Positions 43,765 to 56,589 of a stretch of DNA of 64,000 bases are shown here, piece after piece. The DNA is from Cryptomeria japonica. Its lineage: Eukaryota; Streptophyta; Pinopsida; Cupressales; Cupressaceae. Position 1 is the stretch's first letter, and each line of letters begins with the position of its first letter. The position numbers and the translations under genes were made by a program. The notes beneath the pieces are model-generated. The model was not told the DNA's origin and did not search any database. It saw only the letters and a program-made list of their open reading frames with translations. Where the stretch lies: positions 200,968,341-201,032,340 of the forward strand of contig NC_081408.1 in NCBI RefSeq assembly GCF_030272615.1, written 5' to 3'.

Positions 43765-45161
43765 TGTAGACACCTAAAAATGGTCAACGCTTGCGAGCTC
43801 ATACTTTAACATTTGCGCATTGCCTCATTTTAGGTTTTTGCGTCACATTAACATTTCTCCTATGTCATGCACTTGGTTTTTATCATTTGCGAACATCGAG
43901 TCATTCTTCTACATTCTTCCTTTATCTCACTCTTGAATTTGGTCTTGACAACAACACTATCTAGTCATGATTTTAATCGATCTTATCCTATTGCATCAAT
44001 GTGCGTGCTTATTTGTCATCATTTTGGACATCGTCAATCCTAATTAGGGTTTTTTCCTCCTGTCAATCTTGCAATCAATTTTTCATCGATCGTTGTCCTC
44101 TTATCAATCTTGTCATCTGGTGATCGATTTGTCATCAACTCTTGTCATCTTGTTCGATCTTGTCATTTTGCGATTGATTTGTCATCGATCGTTGTCTGTC
44201 TCAAATATGTCAATTTGGATTAGTTTGTCATTGTTCCTCATCAATTGGTGCATTTTTCAGTCAAATCATTTATCGAATCGGTCATTTATCAAAATCAAAT
44301 CAAATCAAATCGAGTCAATTATCTTTCAAGACCTAATTCGTCTTCTAGGGTTTTATGATTTATTCATTTAACCTAATTTGTCATTTCTTCCTCTAGGATT
44401 ACTAAATTATTTATTAATCCTAGGTCTTCTCATTACAATTAAATCTTTATTTAATTGGCTAATTATTCTTCCTCTTGTAAATTAATTAATAAATGAAAAA
44501 TTGTTAATTAATTTACCTAATTTCTAATTCCTAATTGTCATCAATTTCAATTTTCTAATTTTCTTAATTTCTAATTTCTTTTCCCTCCTATTTCATCTCC
44601 TAATTCCATGGGAATGACATTTCAATTTGTCATAAATTGTCATAATTGATAATCAATCAATTTTGACATAGAATGTGTCATAATTTGTCATCAATTATCA
44701 ATCAATCAAATTGTGCATGGAAAGTGCATAATTTGTCATAATTTGTCATATTGATTTGTAATTTCCATTTGAATTGCATCATGCTAATCTTGTCATTTAT
44801 CCAATCTTCTATAAATTGGATGATTTTCAATCAAAGCTAATCCTGAATCCCTAATCAAACTATCAAACTTATGCTTCTAGTACTCTTGACCAATAACCAA
44901 TATCAATCTTGCTTTCAATTGTGTGTGTGCACTTGTAGGTGAGATCCACAAATCCATTTGAAGAGGAAAGAAGAACAATGGAGCCGCATGGAAGAAGCAT
45001 CCAAATCGTCATCTAGTTTGCATGATATTTGCTTTTGAATGCTTTGTTTTTATGTCTCTATTGAGTGTGCTTAGGATTAGATCATTGCAATGTGTGATTG
45101 AGCTAATAATGATTAACATGTCTTTATACTTGCTTTGATGATTCCTAATTCTGATGCTACA
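43765..45161 (+). repeat. N1' 5' LTR
   Basis: 1397 bp, TGTAGACACC...GATGCTACA. TATA box TATAAATT at 44810. ACTTGTAGGTGAG near 44931 is shared with the other family LTRs. Confidence 0.93.
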
Positions 45162-45182
45162 TTAATTGGTGAACCCAACGTG

Positions 45183-47264
45183 AATACTAACCTTCTAACC
45201 GCTTTACTGTGTTTTGGAGTGCTTTCAAGTAGATTTTGCAAGTCAAAAACCCAAAAACAGGGCCGTGCAGGGTATTCTGGACACTTCTGCGCCTGTGTCC
45301 TGCATCTTGCGCCTGTGTCCTACATCTTGCGCTTGTGTAGGTGACATTCTACACTTGTGTCAGACATCGTGCGCCTGTGTCATGAGTTCTGCGCTTGTGT
45401 AAAGTCCAGAACAGAGGTGAAAAATGCAGTGTTTACTTGAAATTTTTGGTGTTTTTGCATTCTATTTTCTATGCTTTGGATTTTGGTACTAATTATTTGT
45501 GAAAAATCTTGGCATACACATGGCAAAGACTATAAATCAAACTACTAACATGTGTTATGCAGAATCGATGGTCAAAGACAACAAATCAAACCTCTAACTT
45601 GGGTTTTGCAGGTCGCCTTGGAGAAACAACCAAACTATGTGTTTGAGATTTTTAATTAGGCACTTAGTGATTTATAAATAGGATGGAATGAACATTTGTT
45701 TTCTTTGATTGTTGAGTGTGACATTGGAGTAGGAGAGTATGCTCTCATCCTTCTTAGGGTGATCAGAAATCCAGATCTTTGATACCATGCTCGTGTCTTT
45801 GATTGTGTGTCTCCTTTAGAGGGCCTGCCTTCCCGACCACTTTGCTTTTGTAAGCAAGTGATAATCATGAGAAGGGAATGACCCAAAGTGAGTACGGCTA
45901 GAATTCCTTGGCATTCTAACTCACTATAAAAAAAATACCCGATGAGCGAAAGCTTTGAAGGAAGTGTTACGTGGGAATTGCAGTTACTTGGGAAGTGATG
46001 ACCCTTGGACTCTTTCTCATATCAAAATCTAAGTAGGGCCTCTTGGTCTAAATCGTGCTTGCGCGACTACATTTGTTTGGTATCTTGATGGGCTTAATGT
46101 CTCAATCATGCTTGCGTGACATCAAGGAGTAACGCTTAACAGAAATCCTTACTAAACACCTTGTTTTTAGAGGCCAAAAACCCTTCTATTTGCTTGAGAA
46201 GGACAAATTCGGATACTTGGAAGAGATACTAAGTTCGCCATGGGGAGATTCCATGGGGACTGATGCTTGGCTGCCCTGAGAAGTGAGTGCTATGGAGGGG
46301 AGCCCATGGGGTCAAGCATCTATGTATTCTCCTTGAATCTCATAATGAGTCTACCTCTCAAGTACCTAATGTCTTTGCCTACCATAAGAAATGTGGAAAT
46401 GAGCATGATTGTCTTGAGTCTAAGTTGCAATATCTTGTATTCTTTGCTTGTCAAAAGTTGAATTGCATCTCATTTCAAAACAAGACAAATTGATCCAACA
46501 TAAGATTAAACATAAGAGACATTCATCCAACACAAGTTCAACAACGTTCAAAGCACATCTTCCAACATGATTATCAAACATTGTTCAAAATCTTGTCTTA
46601 ACATTCATGTCACTTGCATTTAGGTTCATCCTAGGTTGCATTTTGCAAAAGTCATTGTCAAGTACCAAGGTTAGGTTTCACCTAAGTCATACTCCTTTTC
46701 ATATCAATAAGGGTCATCCATTTGCACATGTCCTCTTGCATTAAAGTCATACTATTGTCATACATTCATATTTGCATCCCCTAAGTCTCTTCATTAAGCT
46801 TGGGTCATTATCACATCACATTAGGGTCATTTGCATAGTAATTGTCCCTTTGCATATAGTGTCAAAAACTAGGTCTTGTCATACTTGAGTAATCCAAATC
46901 TTTGATAAACCCTAAGTCATTGTTAAGAAGTCTAGACCTTATCAAGTCTTTTGTCCTTTTGTCATCAATATCATTTGGTCAAACCTAGCTTAGTATCCAA
47001 GCATATAGGGGAGACTTTGTCATTTTGTCCTTTTGTCATTTGGTCCTTTTGTCCTTTGAGGTCTAGACATCATTTCAATTTCCTAAGGGTCTCTTTTAGA
47101 TTTGCATTCAAAAGTTTGTCAAAATCTTCAAAAACAACCAAAAACATAGGTTGCATTCTTGCCATAGATTTGCATTTTCATTTATTTAGGTTGCATTTAG
47201 TTGCATATCATACATCATCCTTTCAAAATGAAAAAATTCCAAAAATATTGCATTGCATAGTGAC
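45183..47264 (+). other. N1' leader
   Basis: About 2.1 kb untranslated, collinear with the N1 leader. It contains the CTGTGT minisatellite (45281-45412), a conserved block 45700-46420 and TTTTGTCCTTTTGTC words (46950-47060). I see no conserved reading frame. Confidence 0.7.
45281..45412 (+). repeat. CTGTGT-type minisatellite in N1' leader
   Basis: Six clear units of about 20-22 nt: the core (C/T)(T/G)GCGC(C/T)TGTGT is followed by a short variable spacer such as CCTACATC. It is better preserved than the N1 array. Confidence 0.85.
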
Positions 47265-50078
47265 ATGTCTATTGAAACAAGGTTCCAAGCACCAATGATG
47301 CAACAAAGTTTGACATATCAACCAACAATGCAATCACAATTCTATCCAACCCAACCACAAGGCAATATCGATCAAACTTTTTATGATGAAACAAGTCTCC
47401 AAATACAAAAGTTAGAGGAGAAGCTAGCTCAAGAAAATGAGATATTGGAACAAAGAGTGAAAAACATTGCGAAGAATAGATCACAAATGTCCAAAATGTT
47501 TAGAAAACTCCTAGGTCAAAATCCAAATATTGAGCCAATTGATGTAAGATCTCTTCTTGAATGATCAGACATACCAGCTCTCCTCTCACAAATAGAGATG
47601 ATGAAACAATTTCAAGAAAAGAGCCAACAACATTATGTGCCTTCACAACAAGAACAAGAAGGTGTTTACTATCAATCCGATTTTCAACCAATACAACCAA
47701 TGGCTCAACCAATTGTCCAACATATGCAACCAACACAACCAATGGTTCAATTTCAACAATATGTCCAACCAACCATACAATGTCAACAAATGGTTCAACC
47801 AATGGTGGAATATCAATGTCAACAACAACAACCAAACATTCAAAAACAAAGGTTGCAGCACACACCAACCAAAGTTTCAAACATGTCAGAACAATTGAAC
47901 CAAGTCCAATATCGAAACATGACATCAAACCAAAAAAAAGTTCAAATTCCAGATACAACTATGTCAAAACCTCGAAAGAAAGGTGGCTTTATTGCAATGC
48001 TCTTAAGGAAACGACCAAGTGAGTTCTTTGAGGAAGATCAAAGTAATACACTTATGTCTAGCAATGCCTCATCCCCTCACAAACAAATTGACTTTCCAGT
48101 GGCATCTATCCCTACACCTCTAGAAGTTTCACAAGAACCTTCCATATTGTCCTCATCAAACAATACCCCCAAGGATGAAATTATCCAAGAGCTATCCATA
48201 ATTGATTGCCAAGATAATCCAATTCATGATGAACATCCTTGTCATGTTTTAGAAATACAAGACCCAATGCCACCATGCACTTTATTGCCATTACCTGTTT
48301 TAGAGGACCCCATTCGAAGTCCCTCTTCCTCATGTTCAAGCATTGATTCCTTGTCAAAATCCATCACAAATGTTCAAAGTGCATCCCCTTCGTGCCAAAG
48401 CATTGATACCTCGCCAAAATCCCCCATGCATATCCAAAGTCCAACCCCATGTCAAGAGGATAAATTAGAGCACGAAGAAATGAGTCCTAAAGAAGATCAA
48501 GATCAAGATCTTGAAACCTTATCATCCCATCCAATTGTTGACCAAGATCTCATCTTCCCAGACACTCACGATGATTCCCCTATTCTTGTCCATCCTATCC
48601 AAAGTCCTATTGACACTCCATTCCTTGAGCAAGATCAAGATATCCTACTCCATCCAATCCCAAACGATCCCCTTCCATTTCATGAAAACAATGTCCTTTC
48701 AAATCCCATTGACATTCCACTTCCTAAGAAAGATCAAGATATCCTTTCCATCCTTTATGATGATCCCATTGAAAGTCAAGAGCAAAGCACCTTTAAAGAG
48801 GATTCCAATGATATTCCTCCTTGTCAAGATCAAATTATTTCTTCAGATCCTCCACAAGATCCAGTTGTTCCTCCATCTCCGTGTCCTAATGCTCCATATA
48901 TACTCCAAGATCTCATTTCTTGTGATAATCCCATTATTTCTCCCATTCCATCTCTTGAAGAGCCTATCATTGAACCATGTCCACTACAAAATCCTAGTCC
49001 CTCTCATGATCCTAATCCCCTTCATGATTCTAACATGTTAGTGCAAGATGTTCATGAACCCTCAACATGCATAATGGGTTCTTCCACTTTGGTCCAAACC
49101 GATCCACTTCAAGATCTCATTATTTCTCTCATATCATATCCACCTCATAATGGACTCACGTCTTCTTCCCAAAGAAAAGAGTATCCTACAAGTCAAGATA
49201 TTCATAAAGGCAAAGGAGTAGACCTTCATGAGCAAGAATCCCTTCATGTGAAAGAAAATGTTAAGGGTCATGTCTACACAACTCACTCTCAAGACGCTAA
49301 TATCCCTTCAAAGTCAAAATCCAAATGTCCACCTTCCCCATCATCACTTCCATCCATTTTAGGTCCTTATATCCCTTCATCCTTTATGCAAGGTCAGCAA
49401 AGGCACACATCCTTGAGTAAATTTCATCAATCCAAAAGAACTCCACTACATTCCTATCCATCCATGCATTCCTTTCCCCCTCCAAGCAATTTGAATGCCA
49501 AGTATAAAAGTCATAAGTCTAGAAATCCACATGTATTCAAGGATCAACATGTCCAATATAATCGACATGTCAAAACAAATAAAAATTTGATCTATAAAGA
49601 AAAAGAAATATCCCATAGGCCACAAAGGCCCACTGAGCAAAATAAAGCAAAGTCAAAATATATATGGGTTCCTAAATCCCTTGTGCAAGCAATGCACTCC
49701 AAGGAACCACAAAAGCATGAAAAATCAAAAACCATGTGGATCCCTAAGAAGCTCCTTGAATCACAAAAGCCTAAAGAAACATCCAACTTGGCATCTACAA
49801 TTGCTATTCCTCCATCCAAATCTTCCAATTCTATTCCTCCATCACCTTCTTCATCCATTTTGGGCCCTTATGTCCCAAAATCCATAGCCTTTCCTTCGTC
49901 AAAATCTCAATATCCAAAATACGTCTTTCCTCCATCAGTCCATCACCCCTCAAGGTGTGTGCCAATGTCAATCTTGCCAACATTTCCATCCACTCAAGCC
50001 CAATTCTTCCAATACCCTATCCATTATCCAATGCATGTTTTCCATCCTTCGATCCCTTTGATACAATCCTTTGCATAG
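47265..50078 (+). pseudogene. N1' ORF: Gln/Pro-rich protein, unknown function (one stop codon)
   Basis: From ATG 47265 (MSIETRFQAPMMQQ) to the stop at 50076-50078, 938 codons, broken only by TGA at 47562-47564. N1 has TGG (Trp) there within LLEWLDIPALLSQ. Domains as in N1: coiled-coil KLEEKLAQENEILEQ, QP-rich stretch, KKGGFIAMLLRK, acidic disordered centre, basic tail with WVPKSL and a final VHHPSRCVPMSILP. Indels relative to N1 are all in multiples of three. The stop sits early, so at most an internal restart would make protein now. No similarity to retroviral domains or host proteins is recognised. Confidence 0.78.
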
Positions 50079-52087
50079 ATCCTCGCCTTAGTTTCATCTC
50101 TTTTTCCATGTCCTTATCCTACCAACGTCTTTGAGCATACTTTTAAAGGTCATGGTCCATTTTTGTTTTCAAGGCTACTATCCAAACAAAAGAGATGTTT
50201 GAGTCCTTCTTCCATCCCCTATCATGTGTCCATCTTCTATTCAAAAAGTCAAAATCAAAAAAAAAAAAAATCAAAAAAGTGAAAAATTGAAAAAAAAAAA
50301 ACAAAAGAAAAAAAAAAGTAAAGAAAAATAATTCGTCCACTGGTGAAAACCTGGCAAACAGGCGCCTTGGGCAAGTACCGTGATGAAAACCTGGCAAACA
50401 GGCATCATGCGTAATCTATGAACTTCTTGCATGCCACACTTGGGGGCAGGTTTCCTCCTTCATATCATATTGCCCATCATTATCCTATCGAACCCCTATC
50501 ATTACCCTTCATATCCTATTATCCCTCATGTCCAGATTCCCTTTCCACATTTGATCTTGACAAGGCTATAGATCGTCATGAGAATCATGCATCTTGTTTG
50601 TAGCTTTCCGTCCATCATAGCTTTTGGTCTTTATCCATTTGCTTATTACAACCTTTCATCCATATTCCCTAGCTTCTTGCAACTTTCTACCACTATCCCT
50701 TAGCCAATCCCAACCTTCAGTCCATGTCCCTTATCCATTCTTGGTCTTGCTTATCCTATCCATATCTTATCACTATCCATACATTCTTTTTCATTCCTTG
50801 ATCTTGATTTGACATAAGGACGCAAAATTTAAACATGGTTTCAAACACCTCTTGACATGTCCCTCATGCCATGTTCTTGCTTTACATTGTCATATCCAGT
50901 CTCTTGTCCCATCACGCCATAGCCCTTGAAAATTGCATCCGTATTGTCTCCATAATAAAAGGCCTTTGTCTTCCTTCTATCCACCAACATTTCAGAAATC
51001 CTATTTATTCACCTGTCATATTCCTTGCCTTGCTAGACACTGGGGGCAAAGTCATTAAAAACTAAAAACAAAAAAATTTAAAATGTCCTGAAAAAATTTC
51101 ATAAAAAATTGAAAAATGTCCTGAAAAAATCTCAAAAACATTTAAAAAGGTCTTGAAAAAATCTCTAAAAATCAAATAAAGTCCTGAAAAAACACAAAAA
51201 AATTGTAAAACTCCAAAAGCCAAAAAAAAAAAACATTTTGCAATAAACCATCCCTTTGTGCATAGACAGATTACTGAGTATACATCCAATGACACGCAAT
51301 CCAACATTGTGCTTTAATAAAATCATGCATAAATAGATAAACTTTTTCAATCAAGCCAGACATTCAAACTGATCAAAATTGTCATATCAATCAACCTCAA
51401 ATTCATTTGTCCTTGTCTCTAATATCATGGGTCTTATACAGGGTGTGGTATACTCGAAACTAGACTGTGTCCTGTCTTAGACGGGGTACTGCATTTCCTG
51501 AAACCAGACAGCATGATCGTCCTATCAACACTTTCAACTTTTGACAATGAAGATCAAGATGTTTGTCTGATTTGCTTGAATTTGTGCATCTTATCTTTTT
51601 ATTGATTTATCTTTGGCTTTGATCATGTTCTTATGTTGCTCGATGATGTCACTGAGTGATTTAGAGTGACCGGGATGGCTCATGGTCTCTTTCTTTTTTG
51701 ATTGTCGTTTGTCTATGATGTGTCTGTCTTTTGCAAAAAGGATTGCATTTCAGCTCTGGCCTTCAATGCCATGATGCTACGCATCCATTTTGCTACATAA
51801 AAATAAAGGTTCTCACCTACAAAGTGCATTACTGAAAGCAAGTTTTTCTTCATCTCTAATTGTCCTCTATCTCATTTCTTCTTACTAACATTTCTTCAGT
51901 CAGTCTTGTTAGTCTGTTTGCTGCTATCGTTTTCTATCATTTTTATCGATCAATTGGCCTCATCTCTGCCTATTTCTGGCCAATTCCTTGAGGGGGCATG
52001 CATATGTCATTGTCATTGTCTGGGGCATTTTCATTATTGTTCTCTGAAACAATGCTTAAAATCGCATTGTCTCAAAGAGGGGCAAAA
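50079..52087 (+). other. N1' 3' UTR and polypurine tract
   Basis: Contains twin hairpins at 50342-50366 and 50379-50409, a pyrimidine-rich block (50450-50810), AATGTCCTGAAAAA repeats (51080-51200) and a GTCTTATACAGGGTG block (51428-51520). It ends TCTCAAAGAGGGGCAAAA. No coding sequence. The PMD segment of N1 would lie at about 51912 but is absent. Confidence 0.75.
50342..50409 (+). other. Twin RNA hairpins in N1' 3' UTR
   Basis: Hairpin 1: GGTG-AAAA-CCTG-GCAAA-CAGG-CGCC. Hairpin 2: CGTGATG-AAAA-CCTG-GCAAA-CAGG-CATCATG. Inner stems are perfect and the loops are identical. These are the cleanest copies in the window. Confidence 0.7.
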
Positions 52088-53485
52088 TGTAGACACCTAA
52101 AAATGGTCAACGCTTGCGAGGTCATACTTTAACATTTGCGCATTGCCTCATTTTAGGTTTTTGCATCACATTAACATTTCTCCTATGTCACGCACTTGGT
52201 TTTTATCATTTGTGAACATTGAGTCATTCTTCTACATTCTTCCTTTATCTCACTCTTGAATTTGGTCTTGTCAACAACACTATCCAGTCATGATTTTAAT
52301 CGATCTTATCCTATTGCATCAATGTGCATGCTTATTTGTCATCATTTTGGACATCGTCAATCCTAATTAGGGTTTTTTCCTCCTGTCAATCTTGCAATCA
52401 ATTTGTCATCGATCGTTGTCCTCTTATCAATCTTGTCATCTGGTGATCGATTTGTCATCAACTCTTGTCATCTTGTTCGATCTTGTCATTTTGCGATCGA
52501 TTTGTCATCGATCGTTGTCTGTCTCAAATATGTCAATTTGGATCAGTTTTTCATTGTTCCTCGTCAATTGGCGCATTTTTCAATCAAATCATTTATCGAA
52601 TCGGTCATTTATCAAAATCAAATCAAATCAAATCGAGTCAATTATCTTTCAAGACCTAATTCGTCTTCTAGGGTTTTATGATTTATTCATTTAACCTAAT
52701 TTGTCATTTCTTCCTCTAGGATTACTAAATTATTTATTAATCCTAGGTCTTCTCATTACAATTAAATCTTTATTTAATTGGCTAATTATTCTTCCTCTTG
52801 TAAATTAATTAATAAATGAAAAATTGTTAATTAATTTACCTAATTTCTAATTCCTAATTGTCATCAATTTCAATTTTCTAATTTTCTTAATTTCTAGTTT
52901 CTTTTCCCTCCTATTTCATCTCCTAATTCCATGGGAATGACATTTCAATTTGTCATAAATTGTCATAATTGATAATCAATCAATTTTGACATAGAATGTG
53001 TCATAATTTGTCATCAATTATCAATCAATCAAATTGTGCATGGAAAGTGCATAATTTGTCATAATTTGTCATATTGATTTGCAATTTCCATTTGAATTGC
53101 ATCATGCTAATCTTGTCATTTATCCAATTCTTCTATAAATTGGATGATTTTCAATCAATGCTAATCCCGAATCCCTAATCAAACTATCAAACTTATGCTT
53201 CTAGTACTCTTGACCAATAACCAATATCAATCTTGCTTTCAATTGTGTGTGTGCACTTGTAGGTGAGATCCACAAATCCATTTGAAGAGGAAAGAAGAAC
53301 AATGGAGCCGCATGGAAGAAGCATCCAAATCATCATCTGGTTTGCATGATATTTGCTTTTGAATGCTTTGTTTTTATGTCTCTATTGAGTGTGCTTAGGA
53401 TTAGATCATTGCAATGTGTGATTGAGCTAATAATGATTAACATGTCTTTATACTTCCTTTGATGATTCCTAATTCCGATGCTACA
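52088..53485 (+). repeat. N1' 3' LTR
   Basis: 1398 bp, TGTAGACACC...GATGCTACA, TATA box at 53134. Followed by ATTAT. Small frames such as 52392-52694 recur in the 5' LTR at the matching place and are not genes. Confidence 0.93.
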
Positions 53486-53944
53486 ATTATAAATGAACCG
53501 GCATAGATTACACCGGTGTAGAATGAAGAATGAGTCGCACTGACATCATCTGAAAACTCAATAGTGACTGAAGAACAACAACCTATATCTGGAAATTGGA
53601 ATAAACCCAACTATGTAAGATTGAATCATTCATAAAATTAGATAATTGGAAATAAAAATCAAGGTGTTAGAGGTATGTTTAATTTCTCAAGTTGAACCAG
53701 CATCAGTTGTTGAAGCATGTCAAGATAAACATTGGATAAAAGCAATGGAGGATGAATTAGAACAGATTAAAAAGAACAATACTTGGACATTAGTTCCCCA
53801 GCCTAAAGACAAAAATTTAGTTGGAACTAAATGGGTATTTAGGAATAAATTTAATGAGGATGGTGAAGTAATCATAAACAAAGCAAGATTAGTTCATAAA
53901 GGTTATTCACAGAAAGAAAGAATTGGTTATAAAGAAATTGTTAC
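53486..53944 (+). pseudogene. C1 reverse transcriptase, N-terminal part
   Basis: Frame from about 53640: HWIKAMEDELEQIKKNNTWTLVPQPKDKNLVGTKWVF, then KARLVHKGYSQ, the standard start of copia RT (thumb/fingers). It breaks off at YKEIV (53940), where the Mutator-like insertion begins; the continuation ETFTPVARIEAV resumes at 57449. The first 150 bp is the decayed integrase-RT linker. Confidence 0.87.
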
Positions 53945-54275
53945 CTATTTTCATCACAACTCAAATAGGTAGAGCTGAATTACATTCATTCATATTGAAA
54001 AGGTACACAAATGTTCTACTGAACATCACTAATATAGATTTGATTATAGTTGTCATTTTTCAGTTTTTGTGCAACTACATAAAACAAATATAGTCTACAT
54101 TTTTGCATAAATTTTGTATTTGTATTCATAATGTAAAAATCAGTCCCACACAAGTCATGAGATTAGCCTCATTTGATTCATGATACATGAAATAAGGAAA
54201 GAATAAATTTGATAAATGTAAATGGTATATCTAACTGTCATGAAAAAAGACAGAAGGGAAGTGTTACATCATTAC

Positions 54276-54353
54276 CTGTATGGTGATATTTAAACTTTTG
54301 TCTTCCTCTATGGTTGAATGTCTCAAAGAAGGCAGCTCTAGGTTCTCCTAGTC
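54276..54353 (-). pseudogene. Exon-like block of an unidentified gene
   Basis: On the minus strand a 78-bp open block is bounded by a good acceptor (TTTTTGCAG before 54353) and a donor (GTAATG after 54276). It translates as LGEPRAAFFETFNHRGRQKF plus KYHHT, which looks like real protein rather than chance sequence. I do not recognise the protein. No further exon was found before the insertion ends, so the gene is truncated. Confidence 0.35.
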
Positions 54354-55980
54354 CTGCAAAAATGAATGAAAAAGAAAAGGTAAGAAAAAATTCCAAGCAA
54401 TGATGAAGCAAATGCAATCTACATTTCTACATCACAATTAGACATATCACATACAGTTATCTGAGGCATCTATTAAGTGTTATTCATCAAGATCAGAAGG
54501 AAAAAATAAGGAGTTCAAATTCACTGAAGCTTTCAGCTTCATCATGTTTTTGCTAATATGTTTGTTCTTTGTGTAGGCATAGGAAAAGTCTTGATGCTAG
54601 TTTATCAATTATGCATGTGGGGTAAAATGGGCTCCCACAAGGGTTGAGCACAACATGCAAGTAATCTAAGACAAGGAGCTACAATAGCATTTTCCTGTCT
54701 AAAATGTGACAGGAGCTGCAATGCAAAAATTGAATATCCTATCCAAAAACATGATACGAAGGAAAGAAATGTAGCAATAAATAGTTGCAAATAGATATAA
54801 TGCAATGAGTTTCAGTATGCATGTCACTGTCAAAATGTGATAGGAAAACACAAAAACTACACAGCTACAGGATAATACAAGTTACATTGATAACAAGTAC
54901 AAGACTGAGCATTCAATAGCAATGTGTGCAACATTGAAGAAGTGATGGGCCATGCCTAAATACCACTAATGTCACCATGAAAGAAGAAATAATACATATT
55001 ATCATTGTCCAAAATGTGACAAGAGAGTGGTAACAACAACAACATATCATAGGAAATCAAACGAAAGAAGGAGCAAAATTGTGTTTGTGTAGATTTTGTG
55101 TCTATGACATTAGAAGTTTTATTGAAACCTTTGAACAACAACATCCTTGATTTTCTCAAGGAAAGATTTGAAAAACATGATAGAAAGTTCATGGGAATGA
55201 TCTTAGGTCATAAAAAGATAGTAAATGCAACTAAGGGACTGTGGAAGAAATCTACAAACAACAACATTGAGGTTTAGAGCAACCATGAGGCCCAAGAGCA
55301 TAGAAAATATTCATTAATGAGAAGTCCAGCTAAAGAGAAGCTTCTAAACAAAATATATGAAAGAGATTTTTAGTATTGATAGTCCAAGAGGTATACAAAC
55401 TTTCAAAGGCATAATGGAAGCACTATAATGGACGGTGAATGCATATATTGCAATAAAAAAATACAATCACGGTGTTTTAGTCATTTATAAAAAACTGAGA
55501 TTGCAAATGTTATGATTTTTTCACATAATTTAGAAAGCAAAGAAATGGAAAAACCCATAAAATCTTTAAAAAACCTAGTTCATAGATTTTGAGATAATTT
55601 CACCAATTTGAAAGGGTAAAAAGAGAGACTTCATAACCAAAGATTCATTTTTAAACAAAGGAAAAGAACAGTGATCTAAGAAAAAGTAGCGAACAAAAGA
55701 ATGTATGGAGCATTCATAGATTGCAGTAAATAATAGAGCTTGTAATGGTGTATCCATGCTCAAAGGCCTTAGAGAATTAACAAGAGCTTTTGTACACAGT
55801 CGACTATTCTTTAAGCAAAGGAGAGATAGAGATTAAAATATCAAAGTAACAGCTATAGCCCGAGAGCATGCACATAAGGCGCATATCTGGAAATTTATTT
55901 TTTTCAAAACCCTATGCATGCATGGATTTAAAATGAAAATATTTTTGCAAATGACAAGATTGATGAAAAGAGAAGCATAC

Positions 55981-56170
55981 CCGACCAATAATCTTCATGT
56001 TTGATGTCCAGTTCAGTTTTCAAAGCCTCAGATCAAGCCCTAATTCAAGCTCTCAAGCAAGTATGGTGGCCAAGTTTCCCATGAAGTTTCTCAAATAGCA
56101 AGTCTTCAAATGAATTTTTCTAGGGTTTGAAAACCCTTTTTCTTCACTTAAGTTTTCTTTTAGAGAATAA
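55981..56170 (-). pseudogene. Possible first exon with telo-box 5' leader
   Basis: On the minus strand AAACCCTAG (telo-box, 56128-56120) lies in a region like a plant 5' UTR. It is followed by ATG 55998 encoding MKIIGR and a splice donor GTATGC at 55980. Telo-boxes are common near start sites of plant translation-related genes. The reading phase does not join directly to the block at 54353, so an exon between them would be needed. Speculative. Confidence 0.3.
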
Positions 56171-56589
56171 ACTTTAGCATATATGATGACTCAGCAGTAG
56201 GGTGGCTTTAAAACCCTTAAGTCTTTTAAGACTTAATTTTTGTAAAAGATGCTTTTCCCTTATCTTTTATAATAATTAATTGATATATTAATATTCGCTA
56301 ATAAAAATAACAAATCATGAGCCAATATTAACATAGTAATTAATTATTATTATTAATTATTTTTACACACATATATTGGAATATATATATATATGAAGGT
56401 AATTAATATTTATCATCTTAATAGGCACTTTGAGTTTGGTCTTTAGCATGTAGACACAATATAAACAATTGTAAAATAAATATCGAAGTTGGATAAATTA
56501 TGAATCCACTTAGTGTTTATTATGATGTGTCCTAGATAATTACTTTAGAAATCTTCCTAATATGCTTACATGCTAAAAGATCAAACTCA

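Larger units (their letters stand above)
43765..53485 (+). mobile_element. N1': second copy of the N1 family, nested in C1
   Basis: LTRs 43765-45161 and 52088-53485; ATTAT duplicated at 43760-43764 and 53486-53490; primer-binding site TGGTGAACCCAACGTG at 45167-45182; long ORF 47265-50078; hairpins; A-rich repeats; and polypurine tract TCTCAAAGAGGGGCAAAA. At 9.7 kb it is free of further insertions and so shows the true size of this family. The LTRs differ at roughly 25 positions by eye, mostly C/T or G/A. That makes it younger than C1. Confidence 0.93.
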
